Below are positions 25,268 through 33,442 of a stretch of 64,000 nucleotides of DNA, one piece after another. Position 1 is the stretch's first letter. Each line of letters begins with the position of its first letter. The position numbers and the translations under genes were made by a program. Below the pieces are notes generated by a model, which did not search any database, was not told the origin of the DNA, and saw only the letters and a program-made list of their open reading frames with translations. The DNA comes from Candidatus Aminicenantota bacterium (GTDB taxonomy: Bacteria > Acidobacteriota > Aminicenantia > Aminicenantales > UBA4085): contig PLMN01000025.1 of assembly GCA_003141555.1 (NCBI GenBank), forward strand, positions 1-64,000. The letters are read 5' to 3'.

Positions 25268-25423
25268 ATGAACATCATCATGATCCTCTACTACGTGATC
25301 ACGGCCGGGCTGGTCCTCCTTCTCGGCTGGAACTTCCTGCGCGAGAGGAAGAGCGCCAACGACTTGATCCTGGGCCTGCTGGTTCTCGTCCCGCTCGTCC
25401 TCCGCCTCTTGAGGGTCAAATGA
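25268..25423 (+). CDS. 51-residue two-helix membrane protein in the permease operon
   Basis: ATG 25268 to TGA 25423 encodes 51 residues with two hydrophobic helices (about 2-20 and 33-47) joined by a charged turn, RERKSAND. It sits 10 bases after the permease gene, has GAGGTCC as a ribosome site, and its stop overlaps the start of the deacylase gene by four bases (ATGA), so it is clearly part of the operon. Its size is too small for a normal DctQ. It may be a minimal accessory subunit of the permease, but no family is recognised. Confidence 0.65.
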   Translation: MNIIMILYYVITAGLVLLLGWNFLRERKSANDLILGLLVLVPLVLRLLRVK

Positions 25424-26607
25424 GCGCCCCGGAGCCCGAAATCATGGCCCATCCGGCCCGTCTCAAGGCCGTCCTGGCCGTCCTCTTCGCCGCCCTGACC
25501 GTCGCCGGAGGCGTCCCGCTGTTCAAGCACCGCCACTATGGCATGACCTTCGTGGCCGGCCCGGGCGTAACCAAGGTCATCAAGCTTTCCGACTACTCGC
25601 CCGGCCTCAAGGGCTCGTTCACGGACCCCGACGTCTTCATCCTGGAAGGCGCCGAGCCCGGAGGCAAGGCCCTGCTCATGGCCGACACCCACGCCAACGA
25701 GCCGGCCGGCCTCCTGGCCGTCCTGATCATGATCGAGAACACCGTCGTCGAGAAGGGGACGCTCTACATCATCCCCACCCTGAACGTCTCGGGCAGCCGG
25801 AACACGAAGGCGGGTGACGGCTACCCGTTGTACTTCGACATCCCCACCGACTGGGGCAAGGTCCGGTTCCGAATGGGGACGCGGGACGCCTCGCCGCTGG
25901 AGTCCTGGCCGGATCCGGACGTCTACATCCACTACCCGGAGAAGCAGATGCTGTCCTATCTCGACGTCCGCAACACCAACCGGACCTGGCCCGGCCGGCC
26001 GGACGGCCCGCCCATGGAGCGGGTCACCTACGCGGCCATGGAGCTGATGCGCAAGGAGAAGGTCGACATCGCCTTCGACTTGCATGGCGCCGAGACGATG
26101 TTCCCGGTCACCAATTGCATCGTGGCTCCCCAGAAATCGGCCAAGATCGCCACCCTGGCGGCCATGACGGTCAAGGCCATGGAGGGCTATGACAGCCACG
26201 TCGAGCCCTCGCCCCAGAACTTCCGCGGTCTATCCCACCGGGAGATCGGAGACTATTCCGACACCCTGCCCTTCCTGCTCGAGGCGCCGATTCCCTTCCT
26301 GGACCAGCCCACCGGCCCCAAGACCGTGAAGCTCCTGCTCGACGGCAAGGATCCCTTCCTTCTCAGCCTGGCCGGGAAGAAGAAGCTCTTCGTCGCCTAC
26401 GATGAAAAGGGCTGGCCGATGGACAAGCGGGTCGGCCAGCACATGAGCACGACCCTGGAGATCATCCGCCAGTTCAGCAAGAAGACGCCCGACAAGGCCA
26501 TCCGCCTGACCGGCGCGCCCAAGTACGCCGACCTTGTCCGCGACGGCGCAGGCCACTACTACCGCGACCCGGCCAAGGCCGCCCCGGACCGGATCCACTA
26601 CGAATGA
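25420..26607 (+). CDS. Succinylglutamate desuccinylase/aspartoacylase-like zinc hydrolase
   Basis: The 395-residue enzyme has one N-terminal membrane segment (about 10-27). Zinc-site features of the AstE/AspA branch of the M14 fold are visible: ADTHANEPAG (His/Glu zinc ligands), NTNRTWPGRP in the place of the family RDLNRxFPG loop, and DIAFDLHGAE with the third ligand His. Members cleave acyl groups from N-acyl amino acids. The mature domain probably faces the periplasm, which matches the secreted dipeptidases encoded next. The 29-base gap to the dipeptidase gene and the overlaps upstream support one operon. The acyl substrate is unknown. Confidence 0.78.
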   Translation: MSAPEPEIMAHPARLKAVLAVLFAALTVAGGVPLFKHRHYGMTFVAGPGVTKVIKLSDYSPGLKGSFTDPDVFILEGAEPGGKALLMADTHANEPAGLLAVLIMIENTVVEKGTLYIIPTLNVSGSRNTKAGDGYPLYFDIPTDWGKVRFRMGTRDASPLESWPDPDVYIHYPEKQMLSYLDVRNTNRTWPGRPDGPPMERVTYAAMELMRKEKVDIAFDLHGAETMFPVTNCIVAPQKSAKIATLAAMTVKAMEGYDSHVEPSPQNFRGLSHREIGDYSDTLPFLLEAPIPFLDQPTGPKTVKLLLDGKDPFLLSLAGKKKLFVAYDEKGWPMDKRVGQHMSTTLEIIRQFSKKTPDKAIRLTGAPKYADLVRDGAGHYYRDPAKAAPDRIHYE

Positions 26608-26635
26608 CATCTCTTCGAACCCAAGGAGCCCCTCG

Positions 26636-28345
26636 ATGAAGCGACCCCGACGCCCCGCCTTCACCCTCTTCGCGGCGCTGGTCCTCCTGGCCGCCGCGAC
26701 CGTCTTTCTGGCCCTGCCGACCCGGCCGTCCGCGAGCGGGCCCGAAGCGACGAGCGACAACTGCACCGTCATCATGGTCGGCAAGGACGCCTCCACGGAC
26801 GGCTCGACCATGGCCACCCACACGGCCGATTGCGGCACGTGCGACTGGACCTGGCGCAAGGTCCCGGCCGCCGACCACAAGCCCGGCGAGATGCGCCGGC
26901 TCTACACCATCTCCCAGATGAAGACCTGGCCGCCCAAGGAAGGGCTCAAGTGGGACCTGATCAAGAAGGACTTCGCCGGGGTCGAGATCCCCGAGCCGGC
27001 TCACACCTACGGCTACATGCACGGCGTCTTCGGCTACATGAACGACCAGCAGCTCGGCATCGGCGAGTCGACGATCGGCAACGTGCGCAAGCTCGGCAAC
27101 CCCACCCAAAGCGCCAAGACCAACATCACCATGCTGACCCTGCTGGCCATGGAGCGCTGCCGGACGGCCCGCGAGGCCATCCGGCTCATGGGCGGACTGG
27201 CCGAGAAGTACGGCTACGGCTTCGTCGACAGCGGCGAGATGCTGGCCGTGGCCGATCCCAGGGAAGTCTGGATCTTCGAGATCTTCCCGGCAGGGCCGCT
27301 TTGGACGCCCGAGAGCGGCAAACCGGGAGCCGTCTGGTGCGCGGAGCGGGTGCCGGACGACATGGTCAGCGTCTGCCCCAACGAATCGCGGATCGGAGAG
27401 ATCGACCTGGCCAACCAGGACTATTTCCTGGCCTCGCCCAACGCCGTCTCGTTCGCCGTCGAGCAGAAGCTCTACGACCCCGCCTCGGGCCAGCCCTTCA
27501 ACTGGAAGCGGACCTACTCCCCCGGCGCCGGCAGCGCCCTCAGCAGCAAAGGCATGCGCCAGCGCCTCTGGCGGTTCTTCTCGGCCGTGGCTCCCTCCCA
27601 GGACTTCCGCCCCGACCGCGAGAACATGGATTTCCCCTTCGCGGTCAAGCCCGACAAGAAGCTCTCGGTGCAGGACGTCATGGCCCTGACCCGGGACAAG
27701 TCCTACGGCACGCCGTTCGACCCCGTCCAAGGCATCCGCGGCGGCCCCTTCCAGAACCCCAACTACTGGGCGAGGACCCGCAAGATCAGCGTGGCCAACG
27801 CCGAGTACACCAGCGTGACCCAGAGCCGGGCCTGGCTTCCGGACCCCGTCGGCGGTATCGTCTGGCTGGCCTGGGGCGCCCAGGACACCGCCTGCTACAT
27901 GCCTTTCTACGCCGGCATCACGGCCATCCCCCCTTCGTTCAGCGTCGGCGACCACTTCGAGTTCAACCGGGCCTCGGCCCGTTGGGCTTTCGACTACGTC
28001 GATTTCCACACCCAGGTCGTCTATTCCGAGGCCATCAAGGACGTCCAGAAGGCCCAGCGGGAGTGGGAAGACGGGGCCTTGACCAAGATGGCGGAGATCG
28101 ACAAACAGGCCCAGGCCCTCTACGCCAAGTCGCCGGCCGAGGCCGTCAAGCTCCTGACGAAGTTCAGCACCGAGAACGCCGAGCAGGTCGTGGCGGCCTG
28201 GTGGGACCTGGGCGACGCCCTGCTCGTCAAATACAATCACTTCGCCCTCTACGACGCCGCAAAACGGGCCCGGGGCCGGGCCTCCCTGGCCGGCCCGCTA
28301 TGGAACAAGGCCGTTCGCGTCGTCGATAGCGCCCTGGAAAATTGA
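26636..28345 (+). CDS. Secreted C69 family dipeptidase, copy 1
   Basis: Translation starts at ATG 26636 with AAGGAG at 26623; the 569-residue product has a membrane-spanning signal (about 10-29) and then the C69 mature start DNCTVIMVGKDASTDGSTMA, where the Cys (residue 43) would become the N-terminal nucleophile after cleavage. The THTADCGTCDWTW and PNESRIGEIDL segments are typical of the secreted PepD-like branch; others include TPESGKPGAVWCAERVPDD and RDKSYGTPFDPVQGIRGGPF. Members hydrolyse dipeptides. The next gene is a close paralogue 16 bases downstream, so a tandem duplication is likely. Confidence 0.9.
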   Translation: MKRPRRPAFTLFAALVLLAAATVFLALPTRPSASGPEATSDNCTVIMVGKDASTDGSTMATHTADCGTCDWTWRKVPAADHKPGEMRRLYTISQMKTWPPKEGLKWDLIKKDFAGVEIPEPAHTYGYMHGVFGYMNDQQLGIGESTIGNVRKLGNPTQSAKTNITMLTLLAMERCRTAREAIRLMGGLAEKYGYGFVDSGEMLAVADPREVWIFEIFPAGPLWTPESGKPGAVWCAERVPDDMVSVCPNESRIGEIDLANQDYFLASPNAVSFAVEQKLYDPASGQPFNWKRTYSPGAGSALSSKGMRQRLWRFFSAVAPSQDFRPDRENMDFPFAVKPDKKLSVQDVMALTRDKSYGTPFDPVQGIRGGPFQNPNYWARTRKISVANAEYTSVTQSRAWLPDPVGGIVWLAWGAQDTACYMPFYAGITAIPPSFSVGDHFEFNRASARWAFDYVDFHTQVVYSEAIKDVQKAQREWEDGALTKMAEIDKQAQALYAKSPAEAVKLLTKFSTENAEQVVAAWWDLGDALLVKYNHFALYDAAKRARGRASLAGPLWNKAVRVVDSALEN

Positions 28346-28361
28346 GGAAAGGAGACGATCG

Positions 28362-30110
28362 ATGAGACATCCGCAACGTTGGGCGGTCGGTGCCGCCCTG
28401 ATGGCGGGCCTGCTGGCCGCCGCTTTCGCCCTCGTCGGTCCGGCCCGGACCGAGACGCCGGACTTGACCCTGACCCCCGACTCCGAAGCCTGCACCGTCA
28501 TCATGGTCGGCAAAGGAGCGTCGGTCGACGGGTCGACGATGACCACCCATACCTGCGACTGCGGCACCTGTGACTGGACCTGGGGCCACGTGCCCTCGGC
28601 CGACCACAAGCCGGGCTCGGTCCGCAAGATCTGGCACATCAACCAGTACACGACCTGGCCGGAAGGGACCAAGTGGCAGGTCGCCCCGGCCAAGGGCGAC
28701 ACCGGGTTCTCGATCCCCGAGATCGCCCACACCTACGCCTACCACCACGGCATGTTCGGCTACATGAACGAGAACCAGGTGGCCATCTCCGAATCGACCA
28801 TCGGCACGGTCCGCAAGCTGGTCAACAATACGCCTTCGGCCAAGATCGACCTGACCATGCTCTCGCTCCTGGGCATGGAGCGGAGCAAGACCGCCCGCGA
28901 GTGCATCCAGGTCATGGGCAAGCTGACCGAGACCTACGGCTATGGGTTCAACGACAACGGCGAGATGTTCGCCGTGTCCGACCCGAACGAAGTCTGGATC
29001 TTCGAGATCATGCCGGTCGGCCCGCTGTGGACGCCCGAGAGCGGCAAGCCCGGCGCGGTCTGGTGCGCGGAGCGGGTGCCCGACGACAACGTCAGCGTCT
29101 GCCCCAACGAGTCCCGCATCGGCGAGATCAAGCTGGAGGACAAGGACAACTTCCTGGCCTCATCCAACGTCGTCTCCTGCGCCGTCGAGAACAAGCTCTA
29201 CGACCCGGCCGCCGGCAAGCCCTTCAACTGGAAGCTGGCCTATTCGCCGGCCCAAGGCTCGGCCGTCAGCACCAACGGCGGCCGCCAGAGGCTGTGGCGG
29301 TTCCTGGCCGGCTGCGCCCCCTCGCTCAAGCTCGATCCCAACACGCCCGACATGGACCTGCCCTTCTCGGTCAAGCCCGACCAGAAGCTCTCGGCCCAGG
29401 ACGTCATGAATTGGACCCGCGACAAATCCTACGGCACGATCTTCGATCCCGTCCAGGGCATCCGGGGCGGTCCCTTCCAGAACCCCAACTACTACGGCCG
29501 AACCCGCAAGATCAGCGTGGCCAACGTCGAATACACCAGCCTGGTCCAGTGCCGGCCCGGCCTGCCGAATGAAATCGGGGGCATCGTCTGGGTCGCGTTC
29601 GGGCCCCAGGACACGGCTTGTTACATGCCGCTCTACGCGGGCATGAACGCGGTGCCCAAGTCCTTCACCGTCGGCGACCACTTCGTCTTCAACCGGGCCT
29701 CGGCCCGCTGGGCTTCCGACTACGTCGACTTCCATGCCCAGGTCATCTACAACCAGGCCATCAAGGACGTCCAGAAAGCCCAGCTGGAGTTCGAGGGCGG
29801 CGCCCTGCAGAAGATCCCGGAGATCGACAAGCAGGCCCTGGACCTCTACGCCAAGAGCCCGGCCAAGGCCCGCGAGTATCTGACCAAAACGGTCATCGAT
29901 CTCAACGACAAGATCGTCGCCGGCTGGTGGGATCTGGGCGACAAGCTGCTCGTCAAGTACAACCACCTGGGCTTCTACAACTCGGAGAAGCGCACCCGCG
30001 AGCGCGTCAACGCCTACGGCGGCCAGTGGAACAAGGCCGTCCGTATGGTCGATGCCTGGTTGGAAGAGGACGCGGTTCCCGGAGGCCCGGGCGGTCCCCC
30101 CCGCCGCTGA
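28362..30110 (+). CDS. Secreted C69 family dipeptidase, copy 2
   Basis: This 582-residue paralogue of the preceding protein shares the same blocks in order, including EACTVIMVGKGASVDGSTMT with the candidate nucleophile Cys44, THTCDCGTCDWTW, WTPESGKPGAVWCAERVPDD, RDKSYGTIFDPVQGIRGGPF and NPNYYGRTRKISVANVEYTS. The N-terminus has a hydrophobic signal (about 8-25). A Cys replaces Ala in THTxDCGTC relative to copy 1. The C-terminus is longer, ending in a Gly/Pro-rich GGPGGPPRR tail. GGAAAGGAG lies upstream of ATG 28362. The two proteins may differ in dipeptide preference. Confidence 0.9.
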   Translation: MRHPQRWAVGAALMAGLLAAAFALVGPARTETPDLTLTPDSEACTVIMVGKGASVDGSTMTTHTCDCGTCDWTWGHVPSADHKPGSVRKIWHINQYTTWPEGTKWQVAPAKGDTGFSIPEIAHTYAYHHGMFGYMNENQVAISESTIGTVRKLVNNTPSAKIDLTMLSLLGMERSKTARECIQVMGKLTETYGYGFNDNGEMFAVSDPNEVWIFEIMPVGPLWTPESGKPGAVWCAERVPDDNVSVCPNESRIGEIKLEDKDNFLASSNVVSCAVENKLYDPAAGKPFNWKLAYSPAQGSAVSTNGGRQRLWRFLAGCAPSLKLDPNTPDMDLPFSVKPDQKLSAQDVMNWTRDKSYGTIFDPVQGIRGGPFQNPNYYGRTRKISVANVEYTSLVQCRPGLPNEIGGIVWVAFGPQDTACYMPLYAGMNAVPKSFTVGDHFVFNRASARWASDYVDFHAQVIYNQAIKDVQKAQLEFEGGALQKIPEIDKQALDLYAKSPAKAREYLTKTVIDLNDKIVAGWWDLGDKLLVKYNHLGFYNSEKRTRERVNAYGGQWNKAVRMVDAWLEEDAVPGGPGGPPRR

Positions 30111-30143
30111 CGCGGCCTCGCCGGCTTCCCGCCGAAAAAGAGG

Positions 30144-30149
30144 TATAAT
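30144..30149 (+). promoter_or_regulatory. Perfect TATAAT -10 element before the small secreted gene
   Basis: TATAAT at 30144-30149 follows GAAAAAGAGG in the 68-base gap after the second dipeptidase gene. No good -35 lies 16-18 bases upstream. A start here would give the next gene its own transcript in addition to read-through from the operon. Confidence 0.4.
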
Positions 30150-30178
30150 GCGGTCCTAAACCCGCAAGGAGCTCCCTC

Positions 30179-30823
30179 ATGAAGAAAGCATTCGTCATCC
30201 TTCTCGCCGTCGCCGCGGCCGCGTCCCTGGCCGCCGGCCAAACGGCTCCTCCCAAGGCTATGCTGCCCGTGCTGACCACATCGGCCGGCCAGAGCAACGA
30301 CGTCAACGCCCTGAACATCGTCCTCGAGGAAGCCGACATCAAGTACGACTACTGCGACGTCCCGACCCCCGAGATGGTCGCCGCCGGCGTCGGACTGGGC
30401 AACAAGCAGTCGGCTGAGGGCTTCCACGTCGAGAGCACTACCGACCCGGCCAAGTTTCCCAAGGGGACGCCGTTCAAGGCCATCATGGTGGCCATCGGCT
30501 CCAGCCTCAAGGGCATGGGCGCTTCGGGCCTGACCATCGAAACCGAGGAAGCCCGGGTCAAGAAGGTCCTCGAGTATTGCAAGAAGAACAAGATCCTCGT
30601 GGTCGCCGTCCATGTCGGCGGCGAAGCCGGACGCGGCCCCGCCGGCAGCGACAATGAGCGGATGATCGACACCGTGGCCCCCCTGGCCGACTTTATCGTC
30701 GTGACCACGGACAGCAACAAGGACGGGCGCTTCAGCAAGATCGCCGAGAAGGGCAAGATCCCCTTCCAGCAGATCGGCTACGCCCTGGGCCTGGTCGACA
30801 TCGTCAAGAAGATGTTCAACTGA
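30179..30823 (+). CDS. Small exported protein, DUF6305-like
   Basis: The 214-residue product has a signal peptide (1-20, ending SLAAGQ), and an alpha/beta body with TTSAGQSNDVNALNIVLEEA, KAIMVAIGSSLKGMGASGLT and KNKILVVAVHVGGEAGRGP. This resembles the DUF6305 type, but I am not certain of the family number. The repeated strand-then-helix order suggests a Rossmann-like fold, and the AGQSND and GGEAGRG loops could bind a small ligand. AAGGAG lies upstream of ATG 30179. Being in line with the permease/deacylase/dipeptidase genes it may be the periplasmic ligand-binding partner; this is speculative. Confidence 0.65.
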   Translation: MKKAFVILLAVAAAASLAAGQTAPPKAMLPVLTTSAGQSNDVNALNIVLEEADIKYDYCDVPTPEMVAAGVGLGNKQSAEGFHVESTTDPAKFPKGTPFKAIMVAIGSSLKGMGASGLTIETEEARVKKVLEYCKKNKILVVAVHVGGEAGRGPAGSDNERMIDTVAPLADFIVVTTDSNKDGRFSKIAEKGKIPFQQIGYALGLVDIVKKMFN

Positions 30824-30844
30824 TCCCGGGAAAGGCGGGGCGGA

Positions 30845-31321
30845 TTATTCGGCTTTGGGCTCGCCGGGTCCCTTGTCCGGATCCTGGGCTTTGGCCTTAT
30901 CCTGCTTGTCGAGCCAGGCTTCGAAGGCGGCTTTCCCCTCGTCTTTCCAATACTGGTCGTATCGGCGCCAATTCCGATGGGATCCTCGCGGCGCCCAATC
31001 GTCTCCCCAGTCCTCCGCGCCGCAAGAGCCCTTGTCCCAGCGATCCCAGCGCCGGGCTCTCTTTTTCCAGCCGCGGTGGCCGGGACCGTAATGGCCCCCG
31101 CCCGACCCGCCGAAGAGGATCTTGGCCAGGATCACGAGTCCGAAGGCCTGCCAGTAATTGATCGTTCCGGCGTGGAGCAGGGGCGGCATGAGCCAGTTCC
31201 AGAGCAGCATGACCAGAGAGCCGAACAGGAAAGCGATGATCACCGCCCCGACGAGGCCGAGGACGGTCATCCCGACGATCCGGGCCACGGTGGACCCGGG
31301 ATGGGCGTGTTCCGAATACAT
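30845..31321 (-). CDS. Small membrane protein encoded with an ECF sigma factor
   Basis: Start is placed at ATG 31321, two bases after the stop of the sigma factor gene; a longer frame to 31429 lies inside that gene. The 158-residue product has a short N-terminal tail, a long hydrophobic span (about 13-40, which could be one or two helices), another near 52-70, and then a very charged, Trp- and Arg-rich cytoplasmic-like tail (RGWKKRARRWDRWDKGS) ending in a Lys/Asp stretch. Position and translational coupling suggest it controls or is controlled by the sigma factor. It lacks a recognisable anti-sigma zinc motif (HxxxCxxC). Confidence 0.65.
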   Translation of the reverse strand: MYSEHAHPGSTVARIVGMTVLGLVGAVIIAFLFGSLVMLLWNWLMPPLLHAGTINYWQAFGLVILAKILFGGSGGGHYGPGHRGWKKRARRWDRWDKGSCGAEDWGDDWAPRGSHRNWRRYDQYWKDEGKAAFEAWLDKQDKAKAQDPDKGPGEPKAE

Positions 31322-31323
31322 GA

Positions 31324-31887
31324 TTATGCTCCTTCTCCAATGAATTTTCCCGAAGCTTCCAGAGTCCTTCTGATTTTCTTCAAAGCGCGCGCCTTGCGGG
31401 CCAGCAGTGTCCCGAGGGGCGCATCCCATTCCTCGGCGAGGTCGCGGAATGTCGCGCCCTCGATCTCCGTGGCCAGGACGATCGCCCGGTCCTCCGGCGG
31501 AAGGGCGTCGAGAGCCTGGTACAGAAGCTTGTAGATCTCCTTCCGCTCCAGGTCGCTTTGGGGGGAGACCGCATTGTCGCTCAGAAGATCGGCGAGAGCG
31601 GGCTCCCGTTCGTCGCTCCGCGGCCGGTCCAGGGAGACGGACGATTTTTTCCGCCGGAAATAGTCGACAATGCGGTTTTTAAGGGAGCGATAGACGTAGG
31701 CCGAGAGATCGCGGATCGGGGCCATGATGTCGGCCCGGTCGAAGAGGTTGAGGGCCACGTCCTGGATAATGTCCTCGGCCTCCTCGGCGGCGATGTCGTC
31801 CAGCCATCCCCGGACGAAGCCGACGAGACGGCCGTGCTCTTCCCGGAAGAACTCGGCCACGGCCGGATGGGGAAACTCGGCGCTCAT
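31324..31887 (-). CDS. ECF-type RNA polymerase sigma factor
   Basis: The 187-residue product has region 2 (EEAEDIIQDVALNLFDRADI, then YVYRSLKNRIVDYFRRKKSS) and region 4 (LDALPPEDRAIVLATEIEGA, TFRDLAEEWDAPLGTLLARK), with a linker at about 85-115. Sigma regions 1.1 and 3 are missing, as in ECF members. It directs RNA polymerase to stress or envelope promoters; the target is unknown. The next gene on the same strand, a small membrane protein, starts two bases after its stop. A TATAAT (31941-31936, minus) lies 49 bases upstream of the ATG. Confidence 0.88.
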   Translation of the reverse strand: MSAEFPHPAVAEFFREEHGRLVGFVRGWLDDIAAEEAEDIIQDVALNLFDRADIMAPIRDLSAYVYRSLKNRIVDYFRRKKSSVSLDRPRSDEREPALADLLSDNAVSPQSDLERKEIYKLLYQALDALPPEDRAIVLATEIEGATFRDLAEEWDAPLGTLLARKARALKKIRRTLEASGKFIGEGA

Positions 31888-31984
31888 GTCTTCTAAGACG
31901 GGCGGGAAGCGATTTTATTGCCGTCCCGCCGGATTATTATAAGCGCCGCGCGCGGAAATGGACAGGGATGCTCCTATTGCCTTC

Positions 31985-32013
31985 TTGCCAATTCGGCGGG
32001 GGGGTGATATATA
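31985..32013 (+). promoter_or_regulatory. Sigma-70-type promoter for the M20 peptidase gene
   Basis: TTGCCA (31985-31990) and TATATA (32008-32013) are 17 bases apart. AAGGAG at 32038-32043 precedes ATG 32049 by five to six bases. The leader is about 30 bases. Confidence 0.6.
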
Positions 32014-32048
32014 TTTTGTTCATACCCATCATGCCCAAGGAGTCTCCC

Positions 32049-33275
32049 ATGTCTTTTGATAAGATTTCCCAACGCCTCGAATCCTACCGCAATGAAATGG
32101 TCGATCTTCAGGTGAAGCTCGCCTCCATCCCCGCCATCTCGCCCGCCAGCGGCGGCGAAGGCGAAGCCAAAAAAGCAGAATTCCTGGTCGGCTTCCTGAA
32201 GGCCAACGGCTTCCAAGACATCGACGTGATCAAGGCGCCGGATCTCGACGCGCCCTCCGGGTACCGGCCCAACATTCTGGCCTATTACCGGGGCCGAAGC
32301 TCCGCCCGGACGATCTGGATCATGGCCCATACGGACATCGTCCCACCGGGCGAGCTGTCGCTCTGGAGCGGCGATCCGTTCAAGCCCTGGGTCGAAGGAG
32401 GCAAGATCTACGGGCGCGGGGTCGAGGACAATCAACAGGACCTGGTCGCCTCGATCTTCGCCGTGAAGGCCTTCCGCGACCTCGGCCTGAAGCCGGCCTA
32501 CGATATCGGGCTGGCCCTGGTGGCCGACGAGGAGACGGGCAGCGACAAGGGCCTCGCCTACGTCCTCGAGCACTCGAAGGCCTTCCGCAAGAACGACCTG
32601 ATCCTCGTCCCCGACGCGGGCAACGAGGACGGGACCATGATCGAGATCGCGGAGAAGAGCATTCTCTGGCTCAAGATCAAGACGATGGGCAAGCAGGCCC
32701 ACGGATCGATGCCCGAGCGGGGGATCAACGCCTTCAAGGCCGCCTCGTTCCTGGCCGCCGAATTGGACAAGCTCTACGAAGCCTTCCCCTTGAGCGACCC
32801 GGTCTTCGACCCGCCGATCTCGACCTTCGAGCCGACCAAGAAGGAAAATAACGTCCCCAACATCAACACCATCCCGGGCGAGGACGTGTTCTACATGGAC
32901 TGCCGGATCCTGCCCCAATACAAGGTGGAGGACGTCCAGGCGCGCATCCGGAAGACGGCTGACGCGATCGAGGCCAAATTCAAGGTGAAAATCACGATCG
33001 AGGACCAGCAGAACGCTCCGGCCGCGCCGCCGACGCCGGCCAAGGCCGCCGTGGTCATCGCCCTCGAGAAGGCGGTCAAGGCCGTCTACGGCAAGGAGGG
33101 CAAGCCCATGGGCATCGGCGGCGGGACCGTGGCCGCCCTGTTCCGGCGCGAGGGCTTCGAGGCGGCCTGCTGGTCGCGTCTCGACGAGACGGCCCACCAG
33201 CCCAACGAATACTGCATCATCGACAACATGGTGGGCGACGCCAAGGTCTTCGCCCACATTTTCCTTCAGGAGTGA
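32049..33275 (+). CDS. M20 family metallopeptidase (dipeptidase-like)
   Basis: ATG 32049 is chosen for its AAGGAG site; in-frame ATGs upstream have none. The 408-residue enzyme shows the two-zinc pattern: IMAHTDIVPPGE (His, Asp), GRGVEDNQQ (bridging Asp), DEETGSDKG (Glu), and a late His in ARLDETAH-like SRLDETAHQPNE. The VGF/KTMGKQAHGSMPERGINA segment forms the lid domain. There is no signal peptide, so it acts in the cytoplasm, where it could cut imported dipeptides or remove acyl groups. DapE/ArgE-type deacylase activity is an alternative. Confidence 0.88.
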   Translation: MSFDKISQRLESYRNEMVDLQVKLASIPAISPASGGEGEAKKAEFLVGFLKANGFQDIDVIKAPDLDAPSGYRPNILAYYRGRSSARTIWIMAHTDIVPPGELSLWSGDPFKPWVEGGKIYGRGVEDNQQDLVASIFAVKAFRDLGLKPAYDIGLALVADEETGSDKGLAYVLEHSKAFRKNDLILVPDAGNEDGTMIEIAEKSILWLKIKTMGKQAHGSMPERGINAFKAASFLAAELDKLYEAFPLSDPVFDPPISTFEPTKKENNVPNINTIPGEDVFYMDCRILPQYKVEDVQARIRKTADAIEAKFKVKITIEDQQNAPAAPPTPAKAAVVIALEKAVKAVYGKEGKPMGIGGGTVAALFRREGFEAACWSRLDETAHQPNEYCIIDNMVGDAKVFAHIFLQE

Positions 33276-33295
33276 GCGGCGCCCCGACGGCCTCC

Positions 33296-33366
33296 GGAAA
33301 AAGGGGACATAGAACCCCGAGGATTGCCCGCTAATAGTTGGTTGGCGTTCTGTGTCCCCTTTTTCC
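33296..33366. repeat. Palindromic REP-like element, copy 2 (family A)
   Basis: GGAAAAAGGGGACATAGAAC (33296-33315) and GTTCTGTGTCCCCTTTTTCC (33347-33366) form inverted arms with one mismatch around a loop containing GGATTGCCCGCTAATAG. It starts 20 bases after the M20 stop codon. It is joined to a composite repeat, C, at 33367. Confidence 0.85.
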
Positions 33367-33414
33367 GGTCCCATTCGCTTCGGCCGGCGGGGCGCCCCGG
33401 TCGGCGCCACCCGC
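33367..33414. repeat. Composite repeat C, right part
   Basis: The 48-base stretch opening GGTCCCATTCGCTTCGGCCG and closing GGTCGGCGCCACCCGC is identical to 44633-44680. A shorter version (only the GGTCGGCGCCACCCGC end) follows the family A palindrome at 39402. It therefore travels with the palindrome as one unit. Confidence 0.8.
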
Positions 33415-33442
33415 AGAATGACGTTTTTTAGAAACGCAGCGA

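Noticed and set aside
26830-28329. 499-residue plus-strand frame within the first C69 gene
   Set aside because: Arg/Gly/Pro/Leu-rich shadow of the C69 frame; the C69 frame has clear family motifs.
33296-33366. Family A palindrome as a rho-independent terminator
   Set aside because: The arms are separated by a long loop, the element recurs at unrelated sites including inside pyrD, and the T-run is part of the repeat arm.
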